A stretch of 64,000 bases of DNA from Cytospora piceicola (Eukaryota; Ascomycota; Sordariomycetes; Diaporthales; Cytosporaceae), in assembly GCA_023375675.1 (NCBI GenBank), contig JALQBC010000004.1:248001-312000 (forward strand), given 5' to 3'. This document shows positions 44,864-57,069 of this stretch, in pieces. The position numbers were made by a program, and so were the translations under genes. The number at the start of each line of letters is the position of its first letter. Within the stretch, counting starts at the first letter, position 1. The notes beneath the pieces are model-generated. The model had not been told where the DNA came from. It did not search any database and saw nothing but the letters and a program-made list of their open reading frames with translations.

Positions 44864-46849
44864 TTAAAGTTCCACCTTGACCTCACCAACAACGCTCCTT
44901 TCATCAATGCTCGACGCACCAGGCTTCATAGGCTCCCACTCAAGGTCCTGATCCCATATTCCAGCCTTGGTGTAGTCGAGACTCTTAGTCCCCGACACGT
45001 AAGCAAAGCGGAAGTACTCTTTCAGTCCGTTGTCGGCTTTCCTAAGCCACGTAAAAGTCTTGTTCTCAAAACTCTCGTCGTCGTCAAAGAAGCCCCTGAA
45101 CCGCTCAACATCGTTGACGAGAAGACTGACCCCGTCAAGTCTGATATTCCTCTGGGGCGGTAACTCCCACTGGAAGCTGATATTGGAAACGGGACTGCCA
45201 ATCTGGATCTCTGGCGTGCTCGCCAGCTTGGGCAGAACGGAGCCGAGCTGCCCATCGCCACGCAGGGCATGTGATGTCTGGAGAATGGGGTCCCAGCCCC
45301 AGCGAGCGATTCCGTTGATGAACAACCCGATGAGAAGGCCCTGATACAGTAGCGCCGGCCGTGTCTGCATCCTCGTGCCCGTGAGCAGTACAAGTGCAAG
45401 GAAGTAGTGATGAAGGCGCAAGTTCAGGTCCCATATCTTCAGGAAGATACAGAACAGGACGCCCCCGAGAATTCCGAGGTACAGCTTTCCGTAGGGGATA
45501 AGCCGGCCTTCCTGACGGAAGAACCAGATCTGCTTCAGTACGATGAAGAATATAATGAAGACGATGATGAGCAATGCGAGTACGCCGCCAGGCTGCTGGT
45601 TGATGTCGTGGGCATTGAGTCTGTTTATGGGTATGCGCGGGCTGATGGTGTAGTTATCCAGCGCGCCAACCCAGCACGCACCCAGCCACAGGACGGTCTT
45701 CTCGATCTGAGCCGTCAGTCCCCCGAGGGTCCGTCGCACCCCCATTTTGTCGTACATTACCCAGGCCACAAACATGGCAGGAATGTATTTTCCGATGACG
45801 ATGGTGAGTAGGTCCCGGAAGGAGGCGTGGCCAGGAGGGTCCGAGACCAGACCGACGTGCCAGAAAATGCCCGTGAACATGGTGAAAAAGAAAACGGCAG
45901 GCGACGTCGTGAACAGGGAAAGCACGGTTGTGAAGACAACATCGACCACGAGAAGTGGCCACCTCATGTCCCGCGCCTTACACTGAACGCTCCTTTCGAA
46001 TGAGTATGATTGAGGGAAGTAAGAATCGAAGCCGACACTCTCGATTCCATGGCGGAGAGTGCTGACGTAGCTTGAGCGTTTCCCGACAAGCCTGACCACT
46101 CCGCAGCCTCCCTCAGCACTGGAAATCACACCAGCGTGGATAGCAGAGACGCAGATATGTGAGTCACCTCGATATGCCCCGTGATCGTCGGTGTCGTTGA
46201 CCGGTCCGCCAATGACCAGCTGCCGGTAGTTGATCTCTTGGTCACCGACCGCACGAGGTTCGCTCAGTTGATAGCTCTGACAGCTAGCAGGACACCTGAA
46301 AGCGAATTCGGTGCCATCGAAAGGTCGACACTTATTGCCGTTGAGATCGCAGCTGTTTCCTTTCCCCCAAAAGTAGGCACCGCAACCAATCTCCTCTGGC
46401 TTGCCCCAGGGCTTGAGCTCGGTAATACCGCTCTCTTGCTTTTTTACCAGGGAGAAAGTCAGGATCCATATGAAGATATAGATGATGAAGAGAAGTAGTC
46501 GTTGCCTCCTCTTGGGCAAATATTTGTCGAGGAGGAGGATAGGCAATTGCTGGACAGCCGGGAAAATAGGTTCGATGCGGAAGATGACAGGACTCTGGGG
46601 GCCCTGGGCCCATCTCGCCGCAGTCTTGCTGAACCTCCTTACAGGATAGGGTATCCACCTCAAGTACTTGTTGAGGTTCTCGTCCTCGAGAAACCTGGGA
46701 AGGGAAGTGGTATTACCCCCCTGCAGCTCATGTAGACGAGGTCCGTCGATGGGCGCATCAGGGTGACTCTCAATGCCAGCTGCTTCGGAATGTTCGGGAA
46801 TATCACGAACCCCGCCACCAGTGGCTACATGGCCATTTTCCAGGCTCAT
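44864..46849 (-). CDS. LCCL-domain multi-pass membrane protein
   Basis: Single exon, 661 aa. After a ~115-residue polar N-terminus, one membrane helix (LLLFIIYIFIWILTFSLV) leads into a lumenal LCCL domain of about 120 residues. This starts at IGCGAYFWGKGNSCDLNG and includes SHICVSAIHAGVISSAEGGCG, with the expected four or more cysteines. Then follow about eight membrane helices, and a soluble C-terminal part of about 130 residues. Fungal LCCL proteins of this layout are conserved but of unknown function; the LCCL module is a secreted fold of coagulation factor C and similar proteins. Location in the secretory pathway is inferred. Confidence 0.85.
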   Translation of the reverse strand: MSLENGHVATGGGVRDIPEHSEAAGIESHPDAPIDGPRLHELQGGNTTSLPRFLEDENLNKYLRWIPYPVRRFSKTAARWAQGPQSPVIFRIEPIFPAVQQLPILLLDKYLPKRRQRLLLFIIYIFIWILTFSLVKKQESGITELKPWGKPEEIGCGAYFWGKGNSCDLNGNKCRPFDGTEFAFRCPASCQSYQLSEPRAVGDQEINYRQLVIGGPVNDTDDHGAYRGDSHICVSAIHAGVISSAEGGCGVVRLVGKRSSYVSTLRHGIESVGFDSYFPQSYSFERSVQCKARDMRWPLLVVDVVFTTVLSLFTTSPAVFFFTMFTGIFWHVGLVSDPPGHASFRDLLTIVIGKYIPAMFVAWVMYDKMGVRRTLGGLTAQIEKTVLWLGACWVGALDNYTISPRIPINRLNAHDINQQPGGVLALLIIVFIIFFIVLKQIWFFRQEGRLIPYGKLYLGILGGVLFCIFLKIWDLNLRLHHYFLALVLLTGTRMQTRPALLYQGLLIGLFINGIARWGWDPILQTSHALRGDGQLGSVLPKLASTPEIQIGSPVSNISFQWELPPQRNIRLDGVSLLVNDVERFRGFFDDDESFENKTFTWLRKADNGLKEYFRFAYVSGTKSLDYTKAGIWDQDLEWEPMKPGASSIDERSVVGEVKVEL

Positions 46850-47464
46850 GGTAAGTTATGGGCAGTAGTAATAACAGCAAAATGGACTTGCTCGAGTGCG
46901 AGTAGGATTCGAGTCGATGTAGCAATAGACTGATAGATATGCGGAGCGAAAAGACAATGGCAGGAATAAATGCTGTTTTTCTGGTGGCTAAAACATGGCA
47001 ATAAAACTCCGGGAGCATCCAAAATTAGCAAAGCTGAAAGCTGAAAGCTTGAGTATATATATACATATACCTAGGTGCGAGAACAACTGAGTGGTGAAGT
47101 TGAGAAACAATGAGTGACACCGTCTCTCTCTCTTCAGTGTGCACATTGGGCTCACGGCGTCTGCAAGTGACTTGATTGGCCCGACCTCGGGAGTGAGAAG
47201 GTTGGCTCCACCCGGCGAGTTCCGCTCAAGGATCGGCGCCCCGTTTCATACAAATATTCGGAAACTGAATCAGGATTCAATATACCACACACTCTAGTGA
47301 TTACAGTCCACTGCCCTGACCGAAGAGAAGGATACCTCAAGCTTAGGATAATTCAATCGAGTTTACACTTATTGAGTCTCGACTTCACATCCAGTCATGC
47401 TCCCGCGTTACTGACGAGCCAAAAATCTCATCGATCTCCTCGAACTGCTTACAACTAACTCATC
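46850..47464. promoter_or_regulatory. Divergent promoter region
   Basis: About 615 bases between divergent start codons of the LCCL and QTRT2 genes. A TATATATATACATATACCTAGG tract lies near 47054. No gene seen. Confidence 0.45.
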
Positions 47465-48993
47465 ATGTGTGACTCGAACGGGGCTGAGGGTATGAAGTTC
47501 GATATCTCCAAGGCAGCCGCTGGTGATGGAGTCGCAGCGAGGCTGGGCAGACTCACCCTCCCACAGCGCCAGGCAGTTGAGACTCCCAATTTCTTCGCCG
47601 TGACCTCTAGAGGAGTGGTGCCTCACCTGACCCCTGACACGATAGCCAGGTATGGCCGGTTTTCAGGGGTTTATATGGCCATGGAAGACAGTAAGTACAT
47701 GCAGTCCCATACGTATTAGGGTAACCAACTAAGTGTCTGTGAACAGTGGTTGAGAAGTCTCAGAAAATGTTCACAAAGGTGCCGGCTGCTCAGAGGATCC
47801 CTGCCGCTGACGGGAAACGTCTTCACGCCTTCACAGCCCTGCCAGCCTCAAACATGACGATACTCGGACCTCGCCGTCTGCCTGCAGTCAAGGCTCCCAC
47901 AGGCAACAATGACAAGAGTATCCAGATCTTCACGTCCAATGGTTTCCGGGCCCTGAAGAACGACGACTACACTGCCGCCATCAGGTCGCTGAAGCCAGAC
48001 ATAGCGATACCCCTGGCCGACATCTACCACGGCTCAGAGACAACAGCTCAATCCAAGAGCCTATATAGGATGTGCGAGAGGACAGAGGATTGGATGACCG
48101 AGGTGTACAGGTCCATTGGGCACGAGGAGCTCAGTTCATCCAACACATCCATCTTCGCACCAACGTTACCGGCACCATATCCCATGCAATGGCAATACCT
48201 GCAATGCTTATCAGATGAACTCCTTGATAAACTGAGCGGCCTCGCCATCTACGACGTAGACATCCTCCCAGACCTCATCAACCACCCCGCCCTGCTCCCC
48301 CTGCCACGGCTATCCCTCGACACACCCGCAAACCCACACGACGTCCTCCGCCAAATATCCCTCGGAATAGACACCTTCCTCCTGCCCTTCATCAACACTA
48401 CCACCGACGCCGGCGTCGCCATGACATTCGCCTTCCCAGCACCCACTGCCGACAGCACAGGCGGCAGCGACCCGCTCCCGCTAGGGACAGACCTCACGGG
48501 GCCCGAACACGCGACCTCGGTGCGGCCCCTGGTCGAGGGCTGCACCTGCTACGCCTGCGCCCAGCACCACAGGGCCTATGTCCACCACCTCCTGAACGCG
48601 AGGGAGATGCTGGCGTGGGCGCTCCTCCAGATCCACAACCAGCACGTCGTGGCCGAGTTCTTCGCCGGCGTGCGGGCGTCCCTCGCGGCGGGCGCTGCAC
48701 GGTTCGAGGAGGACTGCAAGACCTTCTCCCGGGCTTATGAGGTCGACTTGCCGGCGGGCTTTGGGACGAGACCGAGGGCCAGGGGGTATCACTTCAAGGC
48801 CGAGTTCGGGGACCCGAAGAGGAATAAGCCGGCTTGGGGACAGCTGGAGCGGAACGACGAGGGCGCTAAGTATGAGGCCGTGGAAGAGAGGCTGCAGAGG
48901 GATGGGATGGACACGCCTCTAGTGCCTGATGTAGATGCGGCCGAGTTGGTGAGGGAGGGATTTGCTGAGATCGATATCAACAAGACGGCATAA
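47465..48993 (+). CDS. QTRT2: Queuine tRNA-ribosyltransferase accessory subunit 2
   Basis: Two exons, 47465-47690 and 47747-48993, 56-bp intron, 490 aa. The start MKFDISKAAAG...RLGRLTLPQRQAVETPNFFAVTSRG is characteristic of the TGT fold. The zinc site is present as CTCYACAQHHRAYVHHLL followed by IHNQH (C-x-C-x2-C...H). QTRT2 pairs with the catalytic QTRT1 to exchange guanine 34 for queuine in tRNAs with GUN anticodons, at the outer mitochondrial surface in animals. The insert-rich middle and lack of the catalytic loop favour the accessory subunit. Budding yeast lacks this pathway. tRNA-His (GTG), a substrate class, lies 20 kb away. Confidence 0.88.
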
Positions 48994-49302
48994 ACAAGAT
49001 AAACGAACATCATTGAAGCATTTTGGGGGTCCAAGCTAGAACATAAAGTGCAGATATTGGGGGATAATCGGCACGGAGCCAAAATTAGAGACTAGACCTG
49101 CCGCCGATTGCGAACTTAACGACATATGCATATACATATTGGGATCTCTAATGAATTTTGGAGGTGGCAGGACAATCAGAGAATAGATGGAGGCCAATAA
49201 AAGCAGCCCAGGCACATCATGTTTGAAGAAGGGCCTTTGTTCCTCCATGATATTATGCTTGGTTGAGCATCTCGTGGCATATTGTTCTGCTATTTAGGAT
49301 AT
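48994..49302. other. Convergent 3' spacer
   Basis: 309 bases between convergent stop codons; no feature seen. Confidence 0.4.
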
Positions 49303-52300
49303 TCAAGCAGCATTCTGTGTCTCAACCGGCAACTTCGGCTTCTTTTTCTTTTTCGGCTTTACCACAGCTTCTGCGCCATCACCATTGCCGTTATCCTCAG
49401 CAATTTCACCCCCTTCAACCGGTGCGACGGCTTTCTTCTTCTTTTTCTTCGGCTTGATTCCAACAGCCGCCTCCACACCTTCAACGCTCTCCTCAGCAGC
49501 GACCGCCGGCTTCACCACCTTCTTCTTCTTCTTCTTGATCACGGTCCCTTCAACATCAACCCCCTGTGCGACCTGTATCCTTTCATTCGCCCTCTGCATC
49601 TCCAGCCGGAGCCGTTCGACCTCCTTCATCGCCTGCGCCATCTCTGCCTCCTCCTTCTTCTGCATCTCGTAATCGAACCCGCCGCCGTTAGCATTATCCC
49701 CATCACCACTGCTACCTTCGAGGCTGAGGCTGCCGATGTTGCTCGAGTCCACTTGTAGCAGTGATTGTTTGAGCTTCTTGGCGCGGGCTTTCGCGAGACT
49801 CTCGGAGTTGGTCTCGGACTCATAGTTCCGCGGCGTCGAGGCACCGCTGCCTCCTGCGAGGTTCTCATCTTGGGCAATAACAATTCTTTGACGCGGCTTC
49901 GGTCTGGGTGCCGCGCGTCGTTGAGGTGTTGATGTAGTCGCGTTTTCGATCTTGTCCAGGTCGAGCTGCATGATAGGTATGGAGTCAATGTCGAGGTCAG
50001 GGCCGTTCTCATTCTGTAAAATGTTGTGGATCGGCGTAGAAGTCCCAGTACGGCTGGGTGCTTGTATGTAGAAAGGGTCGTCCTTGTTTCGTTCGGCCCG
50101 TTCGGCTTTCCGCCTTGCGAGAATGTCGGCGTCCAAATAGCTCTCTTCGTTTGCTTGATACGATGTTGTTACCTCCTCGGGCGCAGCCACGGCCGCGAGC
50201 CGTTTAATGGCAGGCTCACTAGACGAGATTTTTGTTGGTGGTGGTTTTTGGCGATAGTAGACCTCGAATTCATCTTCTTCTTCTGCCTCCACGTTGAGGT
50301 TATCTGCCTGCGCCAGCAGACTGGATAAGTTGGGATGGATGGGTTCGTCAAGATCCAGACCTGGCGGGAGAGGGACATTCTGCTGTGCACCAGCCGCCAC
50401 AGAGTTCAGTTCCCATCCAGTGAAAAGAGACGGTAGCGCTTGTGTAAGTAGGAGTGGTGGGTCTTGTTGTACGTCGTCTGTGGATGGTTTCTGCGCAGAG
50501 ACGGCCTCAGAGGTGAGCCGGAGCAGTTCTGTGAACTCGACGGCTCTTTCTTGAACCTCCAGGTTCGGATGTGATGATAGAGGTTCCAACACATGTATTA
50601 CCCGTGCCAATAGTAGGGACGTCTTAGCTTTTCGTTCGGATGTCCAAAGATCCAGGTCGCTACCGGTGACTTCAGCAAAGATCTTGATAATGGCTTGTAG
50701 AAAAGAAGCCAAGACATCTGGGTATTTGGCGCGTGGTATTATCAGCAACAAATGTCCCAACGTGTCTTCTGGCATTGCCAGCTGGTCACAGTATTCACCA
50801 ACAATCCAGGCCAGAGGTCGCAAGGCCCCAGATGTGAGAACTTGCGTAGAGGTGGTCTCCGCACTGTATTGACGCAAGATCAATTCAACAGCGTTCAGTG
50901 CAATTGGTCTGATTGCTTTGACTTTCACTGCCACACTCCTCAGTTCACTCCCGATGCTTTCTGATACATCTCCAACCGACAGTCTCGTGCTAGAAGTGGT
51001 GTGCTCAAGCCCTTGGTCTGCTGGCCGTGACACAGGGGCCATACGCACGAGCTGCGTCAAAATGTCGATGTACCATTCGAAGTCGACGATATTGGTGTAG
51101 TTGTCCTGGGAGCACATTGTCAAAACCCTGCTGATCACATCGATTTTGTAATCATCTGGTAGAGGCGGCGCGCTATCGGCTTCTCTCTCGGACAGGTCGA
51201 TGTTGGCCTCATCATCCATATCCGAGTCGGAATTCATATCGTGCCGTGAGTTTTTTGGTCTGCCAGATAACGATGAGCCCTTCAACTGCCTCATAAGACG
51301 GCTCACTATTGACACTAGGTTGTCACTACTGACCATGCCCTGGACCAGGTTCAAGGCTTGGACACGGATAGTGATATCAGCACTGTCTATACACTCCATG
51401 ATGACATCTTCTTGTTGTGCGACTAAGAAAGGATGAGTTGTGACGATCTTGTTGAAAGCCAGTAGAGCAACGTATTTGACTGTGGACTGTAGTTAGCACA
51501 AATACGTCAATAGAAAGCAGGAATATCTTACGGTTTGGGTCGCCGTCAACCATTATCATCCCTCTCAATTTGTTGACACACAGAGATGCTATCTCTTCCC
51601 TGCCTGAAATGTCGTCGTCACTTCCAAGGATTCCACCCTGAATAATGCCGTTGATACATTCGTACAGTAGAGACATCGCTGGCGTTGTCCGTATGAGGTC
51701 AGTCAAGGGAGGTAACAGCTTTCGCACAAGCCGAGGTTCGAGAGGTGTCAGAGTAGCAAACTAGATAATGTGTGAGTAAATGGCTACTCCCGCGTGACCA
51801 ACATGTATATCTCACCAGCTTGATCAATTTTATTGCCATCCAGTTGTTGCCTCCTTCTACCAGTAGCTCGAACAGCCGCGGAGCCAGAGGCAGGAAGTCA
51901 CTAGGACGCCTCCAACCAAGCTCGCACACAACGTTGACAATAGCAGCGGTGACACTGGGGTCTTCGTCCTGGGCCATGAGACGTTCTTTGATTTTGGGCC
52001 ATGCTGCCCTAAGAGTCTCGGGGTATACGAGCGCCAATCTATATAAGGTAACGATTGTTTTCTTTCGAATTGCCGGGTTCGTATGGGTGAGTCGAGGGAG
52101 GAGATCGGCTAGAGTCGAGAGGGCCAGGGAAGGTGTGATAAAGTGAGGCAGAGCGGTGATCGGTAGGGATATCGTCTTTGTAGACCCGGTAGTAAGATCC
52201 TATGAGCTACTGTCAGTCACCGGTGGCAGACATAAGGGTATAGACCTGGACGGACTTTCTTCAATAGATTTGTAGCCAGCATCAGGACCTCAGTATCCGG

Positions 52301-52693
52301 CCGGAAGGTCTGCACTGCGCCCAAGTATCCAATACGTTTCTGGTGGTTTTTCGGAGACGACATGACCTCGAGGACGTGGAAGGAGGCCCAGGACATGTCG
52401 TGGCCCATCATCTCAAGGTAAATGAGCTTGAGCAAGGCTGTTGCCTTCAAGTCTGTGTGTAGTTGTTTAGCCCTCTTGTCGGAAGGAACACAGAGCAAGT
52501 CGTTGACTGACCCATATCCTGGCCACGAATCTCGGCGCGACATTCTTTCAGACAGTTCTGGATGTATTCTCTCTCGTGCCCTTTATGGTTCCGCAACCCC
52601 CTGATGAGGTCGTAGAGTGATTTCTCAAACCTGTCGTTATTTTAGCTGCTGCGACCTCCAGGAAGAACCGTTGTGTTGGGCATATGCGTACAT
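49303..52693 (-). CDS. APL5: AP-3 adaptor complex subunit delta
   Basis: Coding exons on the minus strand: 52693-52692, 52630-52512, 52452-52256, 52199-51816, 51760-51532 and 51479-49303; 1035 aa. Introns are 61, 59, 56, 55 and 52 bp. The N-terminus MFEKSLYDLIRGLRNHKGHE and the adaptin repeats that follow (DLKATALLKLIYLEMMG, ITPSLALSTLADLLPRLTH) identify delta adaptin. The C-terminal half has the fungal ERNKDDPFYIQ motif, a charged hinge and a Lys-rich tail (KKKKKKVVKP). AP-3 forms coats for transport from Golgi/endosome to the vacuole. The A and T of the start codon lie in the first exon and the G in the second. The genomic ATG at 52693 read without splicing stops after 18 codons, so the splice is required. 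Confidence 0.92.
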
Positions 52694-53455
52694 CTTGTCG
52701 AGATCGCTAGGCAGCTATACCCGTTGGAATCGTTGCGGCGTGTTTGGGAGAAGCGATCCGGCTTAGACTCAGCGCGCAAGGAAAGACAAGACGTGGCGCA
52801 TGCCTCTTGTCATCTTGCAGGATCTCTATCAAGCTGCTTCGTCGTACGGCGGATCGGTCCGTAAGGTCTGGGGCGCGTGTAGATGGTCAGGCAGTCGATC
52901 ACCTTTGTTGCTTGTTTGGTTAGGTAGTCCGTATGGGTACAGGAAAGTAAGTATGTACGGATTTAGAGCTGCGCTGCTTGCTTGGCTTGGTTCGGGGTTT
53001 GGCACATCATCGGCGTCGGCATGTTGCCCCACGTAATGGTCGCAGTACTATGTACACAGTGCCATCGGTGGTGGGGCTAATCAGTTCACGGACTTGTACC
53101 GTACTGCTTACACAGTACATACGGCGGGAGGAATACGCCAACGGCCAACGGAGCACATTCCTATACGGAACCGTACTGTGATACTTACGTACATACATAC
53201 TAAGTACTTGGCTTAGCTCGTCCCCTGCCATATCGCGACAAGCGTCCCGCGGTCAGACTACGTACAGCTCCAGAGCTTCATTCCATTCACTTCCACACCC
53301 GTACACATCGCACAACGCTATATACTCTGTGCAACGTCAACACCCTTCTCTGACCACTCGAATTCAGACTCAGATAGTCACAGTCGACCCTGTCCTTCGA
53401 TCTGGAACCATCTGGATAATCTACAGAAAATCAGACCACGCCGACTCTCGACAAC
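52694..53455. promoter_or_regulatory. Divergent promoter between AP-3 delta and EMC2
   Basis: About 760 bases, no gene. It has several GTACATAC/GTACTGTG elements between about 53045 and 53205, including an imperfect inverted pair around ACCGTACTG. Confidence 0.45.
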
Positions 53456-54594
53456 ATGGCGCCCTCGCTGCTGCACCCCCCGAGCCATCTGTCTCCATCC
53501 CAAGCTCTCGAGCTATCGCAACGTGCTCCGACACTCCTCCGGCGCAATCCCAAGGCCATATCATCTTCACCCTTGGCGTCCCTCTTCTCAGCACCAGAAA
53601 GCACAGAGTTATGGATCATCTACGAGAACCTGCTACTATCATGTCTACGGACAGGCGACGAGGAGGCCGCTAATGAATGCATTGAGAGGCTCATCAAGAG
53701 GTTCGGCGAGGACAACGAACGCATTATGGCTTTCATGGGGCTTGTTAAAGAGGCCGAGGCTTCGAACAACGCCGACCTTGAGAAGATTCTGAAGGAGTAC
53801 GATGAGATTCTGGCCCAGAATGATACCAACATTGTCAGTGCCCTTACACGCTTCCGATGGACTGCGGAATTCTGACTCTTTATAGCCTATCACAAAAAGG
53901 CGCATATCGTTGCTGCGTACGCTAGGCCGTACGTCTGATGCTGTGTCTGGCCTCACGGCTCTCCTGGACTTTTGCCCCATCGACGCAGAGTCCTGGTCGG
54001 AGCTCGCAGACATATACGTTTCGCAAGGACTGTATGCGCAGGCCGTCTACTCTCTTGAGGAGGTTTTGGTGTTGGCTCCAAACGCCTGGAATGTCAGTAT
54101 CTCTGAAGGCTCCTTTTGCACATTTAGACTAATGAGGGGAGTAGATACATGCTCGACTTGGGGAGGTAGAATATATGGCTGCAACCGCATCAGGCGTCGA
54201 CGAGAACGCTTCCCGCAAGTACCTCGCAGGGTCACTCAAGCGCTTTTCCAGAAGCATTGAGCTTTGTGACGACTATTTGCGTGGATACTATGGTCTCAAA
54301 GTGGTGAGTTGCTCGACAAGGCAGCATTCATTCGTGTGGCATACTGACCAACTCTAGGTCACCTCCAAGCTGTTGAACGATCCAGCACAGACTAGCAAGC
54401 CGGCAGATCCAGAGGACTTTTCGGTTCCAGCAATAACCACGATCGAGAGGCTGAACGAGAAGGCCACCCAGAAGCTATCCGAGATTGTCCGCCGCAGCAC
54501 AGCAAAGGAAAATGGTTGGCGCGGATATGAAGAATCCGAGGTCATGGAAGTTCAGGATCTCCTGTCTATGGAAGCGGCCACCTATCTGAGATGA
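53456..54594 (+). CDS. EMC2: ER membrane protein complex subunit 2 (EMC2)
   Basis: Four exons, 53456-53833, 53886-54092, 54145-54303 and 54358-54594, with introns of 52, 52 and 54 bp, all phase 0; 326 aa. It contains TPR helices, clearest at ESWSELADIYVSQGLYAQAV and SLEEVLVLAPNAWN, followed by IHARLGEVEYMAA. No signal peptide or membrane helix, as expected for the cytosolic TPR subunit of the EMC insertase, which helps insert tail-anchored and multi-pass proteins in the ER. Length fits the family (about 300 aa). Confidence 0.9.
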
Positions 54595-57069
54595 ATCGAG
54601 CATATGCATCCGCGTCCTGTGGAACATACTGCATGATCCAGTGACCACTGTTGGCATGCTTGGGAAAAAGGCCAGATGCGAGTCCTCGAGGGTATGGCTT
54701 AAATTCCTCAGGCACACTCCAGTAGGAAATTGCGCAAGGTACTATTGGTGGCCGACGGCATGAACACGCATTTCAGTGGGCCCTCGGCCAATGCGGGCTG
54801 GCATGTGATATACTACGTGGCGCCATTCGACGACCGAGCAAGTTTAAGACGCGAGAGAGCGGTGCCAAATATTGATGCTTGTTAAGGAGGCTCAACCGCA
54901 TCCTGCATCTCCAATCCCGCAACCTACAACTCAAGGGAGGGCTAAGGCAAGGGCAGGACACCTCATCCACACTCAGGGTCTGCGTCTTACGCGTAGACTC
55001 AAGAAACTGGCCTATCTCGATTTTGTTGCTTTAACAGCTACCCTCCTCATCGCATTGCCTTTCCGACAGCTTTCAACAATACTCTTCTTGACTAAAAGTG
55101 ACCACTCGGAAGGAGTGGCTTCTGGAGGTACTACTGTGCAGCTCCTTGGGAACGCCAGGTGTTGGCCGATGGGTGTATCTAGGCAATTGACAATTATTTA
55201 TCATGCATGCACATGCGCCCCGAGCCTAATTCCTACAGGACAACTGATTCATGCAGCAAAAACTATCCCGGATAGGCAGACTAGAAGACACTATTCGAAT
55301 GAGGCGGCTGACGACCACACACAGATTCCCACCGCTTTTTCGCTACATAGACTGGGACCTTTGGGACCACCTCACACTAAGCCATCGTGAAACGAGAACA
55401 AACGAGCGCATGGGAAGACAACTGCAAGCCGAGCTGCTTTGCCTGTCAGATTTAACTTCATGTAAGCCTGCAGGCTCTGGCAGCTGCTTTGAGCCGAAAA
55501 GAAGCAACCGAAATTGTCCCACGTTGCATTGGCTTACATGCAGACAGCTGTGGCCCGGCAACAGATCGCCTCAATGACGGAGCTGCAAACTCCTTTCGGC
55601 GAATCTTGGAGCAACACACCGGCAGCGCCGCTAAAAACGTGCAGAGGGCCGGCCAGGTCCAGTCGGGAAACGAAGCAAGTCCAGAAGAGAGCATGGCTCC
55701 AGGCCTCCACGCGATGCGAAAACGCTGGCCCGGGGCTCTAGGTGATGCTTGGACAACGGGTTCTCCCTAGGATTCGTTCCTAGCCCGTCGTTGAGACGGT
55801 ATCTCCCCCAGCAGAGCCTCGGGCTTCACTAGTTGACCTATAGTCGGGATTATAGTACGCGAAAAACGTGTCCAGATAAAAGTGTTGTGTCAAAGATCAG
55901 CCGGCTCCTTTTGAGTATGAAAGACAAGCTGTATCTTTCGCAACAGTCCAAGGAACCACATGGCGTCTTCTACATAAGATGAAATGTACCGGGTTCCGAG
56001 GTGTGCTGGATATGTTTGGATGCTGCTCATATCTTGGCCCGGACGACATCACCAGGCTTCAAGCGAGCAGTGCCTGTACTCGGGCTCGTCTGATTGAAAT
56101 CGAGAGTATGGATTGGAGGCGGGGCAGCACCAATGTCTCGCCGAGCTGGGCGGAACCAACCGTGGAGGAGGGGTCGAACTCTATCATTATCATCATCATG
56201 CATCCGCCCTTCATTGCCCTGCCGACCTGTATGCAGTCTAGGCCCGTTGGCCTTTGCTGGCCTGACTCCTTGCGTATAGGGATGTTCGGCTGCCTTCAGT
56301 AACCGAGACGCCTGGTCCATCCGTGCCATGCCAATGCTTTACTCCCGGCGGCCAGGTCAGTCCCACCTGCATCTCATGAGAGAGACCTTCTTCCGAAACG
56401 CAATCGCAATCCCAGTTTCCCGGTCCACCTGGGATCAAGGAGAACAACATTCAATATTCGAGCTCCCACCTGATTATACACACAAAAGACGGGTCAAAGC
56501 CAAGGCTTACTTCGAGACTCTTCACGGTAAACCCAACGCTGCAAGATACCCAATCTGCCCTTCATTTGCCTTCGAGCCCAATCTGTTTTGGCGTTGCTTC
56601 ATGACCAGGTCTGCCCGGCCAAACGCTACAAATCAGATGTTGTTGCACCCAGACTTATACGACCAACTCCTCCAACACTCCTGACGCCCTGCACCTCTCC
56701 CTCACCCGACACACAGCTTTTAGTTTAGTTTCCATTCGCCCCGGGTGTACTCTCGTACATTCTCCAACGTCAGCATTCTCGTGACCATCTCAAGAAACAG
56801 GCTTACGCACTCGAACAGTACTTCCAACAACCCCTTCCACACACTCCTACACCGGTGACCGGATCGCATTCGGCGGGGTATTCTCTCTCCTCAGGCGCTG
56901 GCAACCCCGCGAATCCTCTGGCGACGACTTTTTGCTGGGCATCATTCCAGCTGTAACAGCAAGGCACTATTGGTTCACAGCCTCTTCAAGGGAGACCGCC
57001 TTTCCTCCGACCGTTTCTTCGCATACTACTTGGTACAAGAATAAGGCTATCATCTAAGTCACCTTTCCA
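54595..57069. other. Long intergenic region and 5' leader
   Basis: About 2.5 kb without a supported gene; the longest frame (54872-55390) has no domain features. From about 56.7 kb on the plus strand is rich in C and T, probably the leader of the next gene. A GATAATGATG-type short repeat lies near 56185. Confidence 0.5.

Noticed and set aside
54872..55390. 172-aa plus-strand frame
   Set aside because: Low-complexity composition, no motif and no regulatory context; likely chance.
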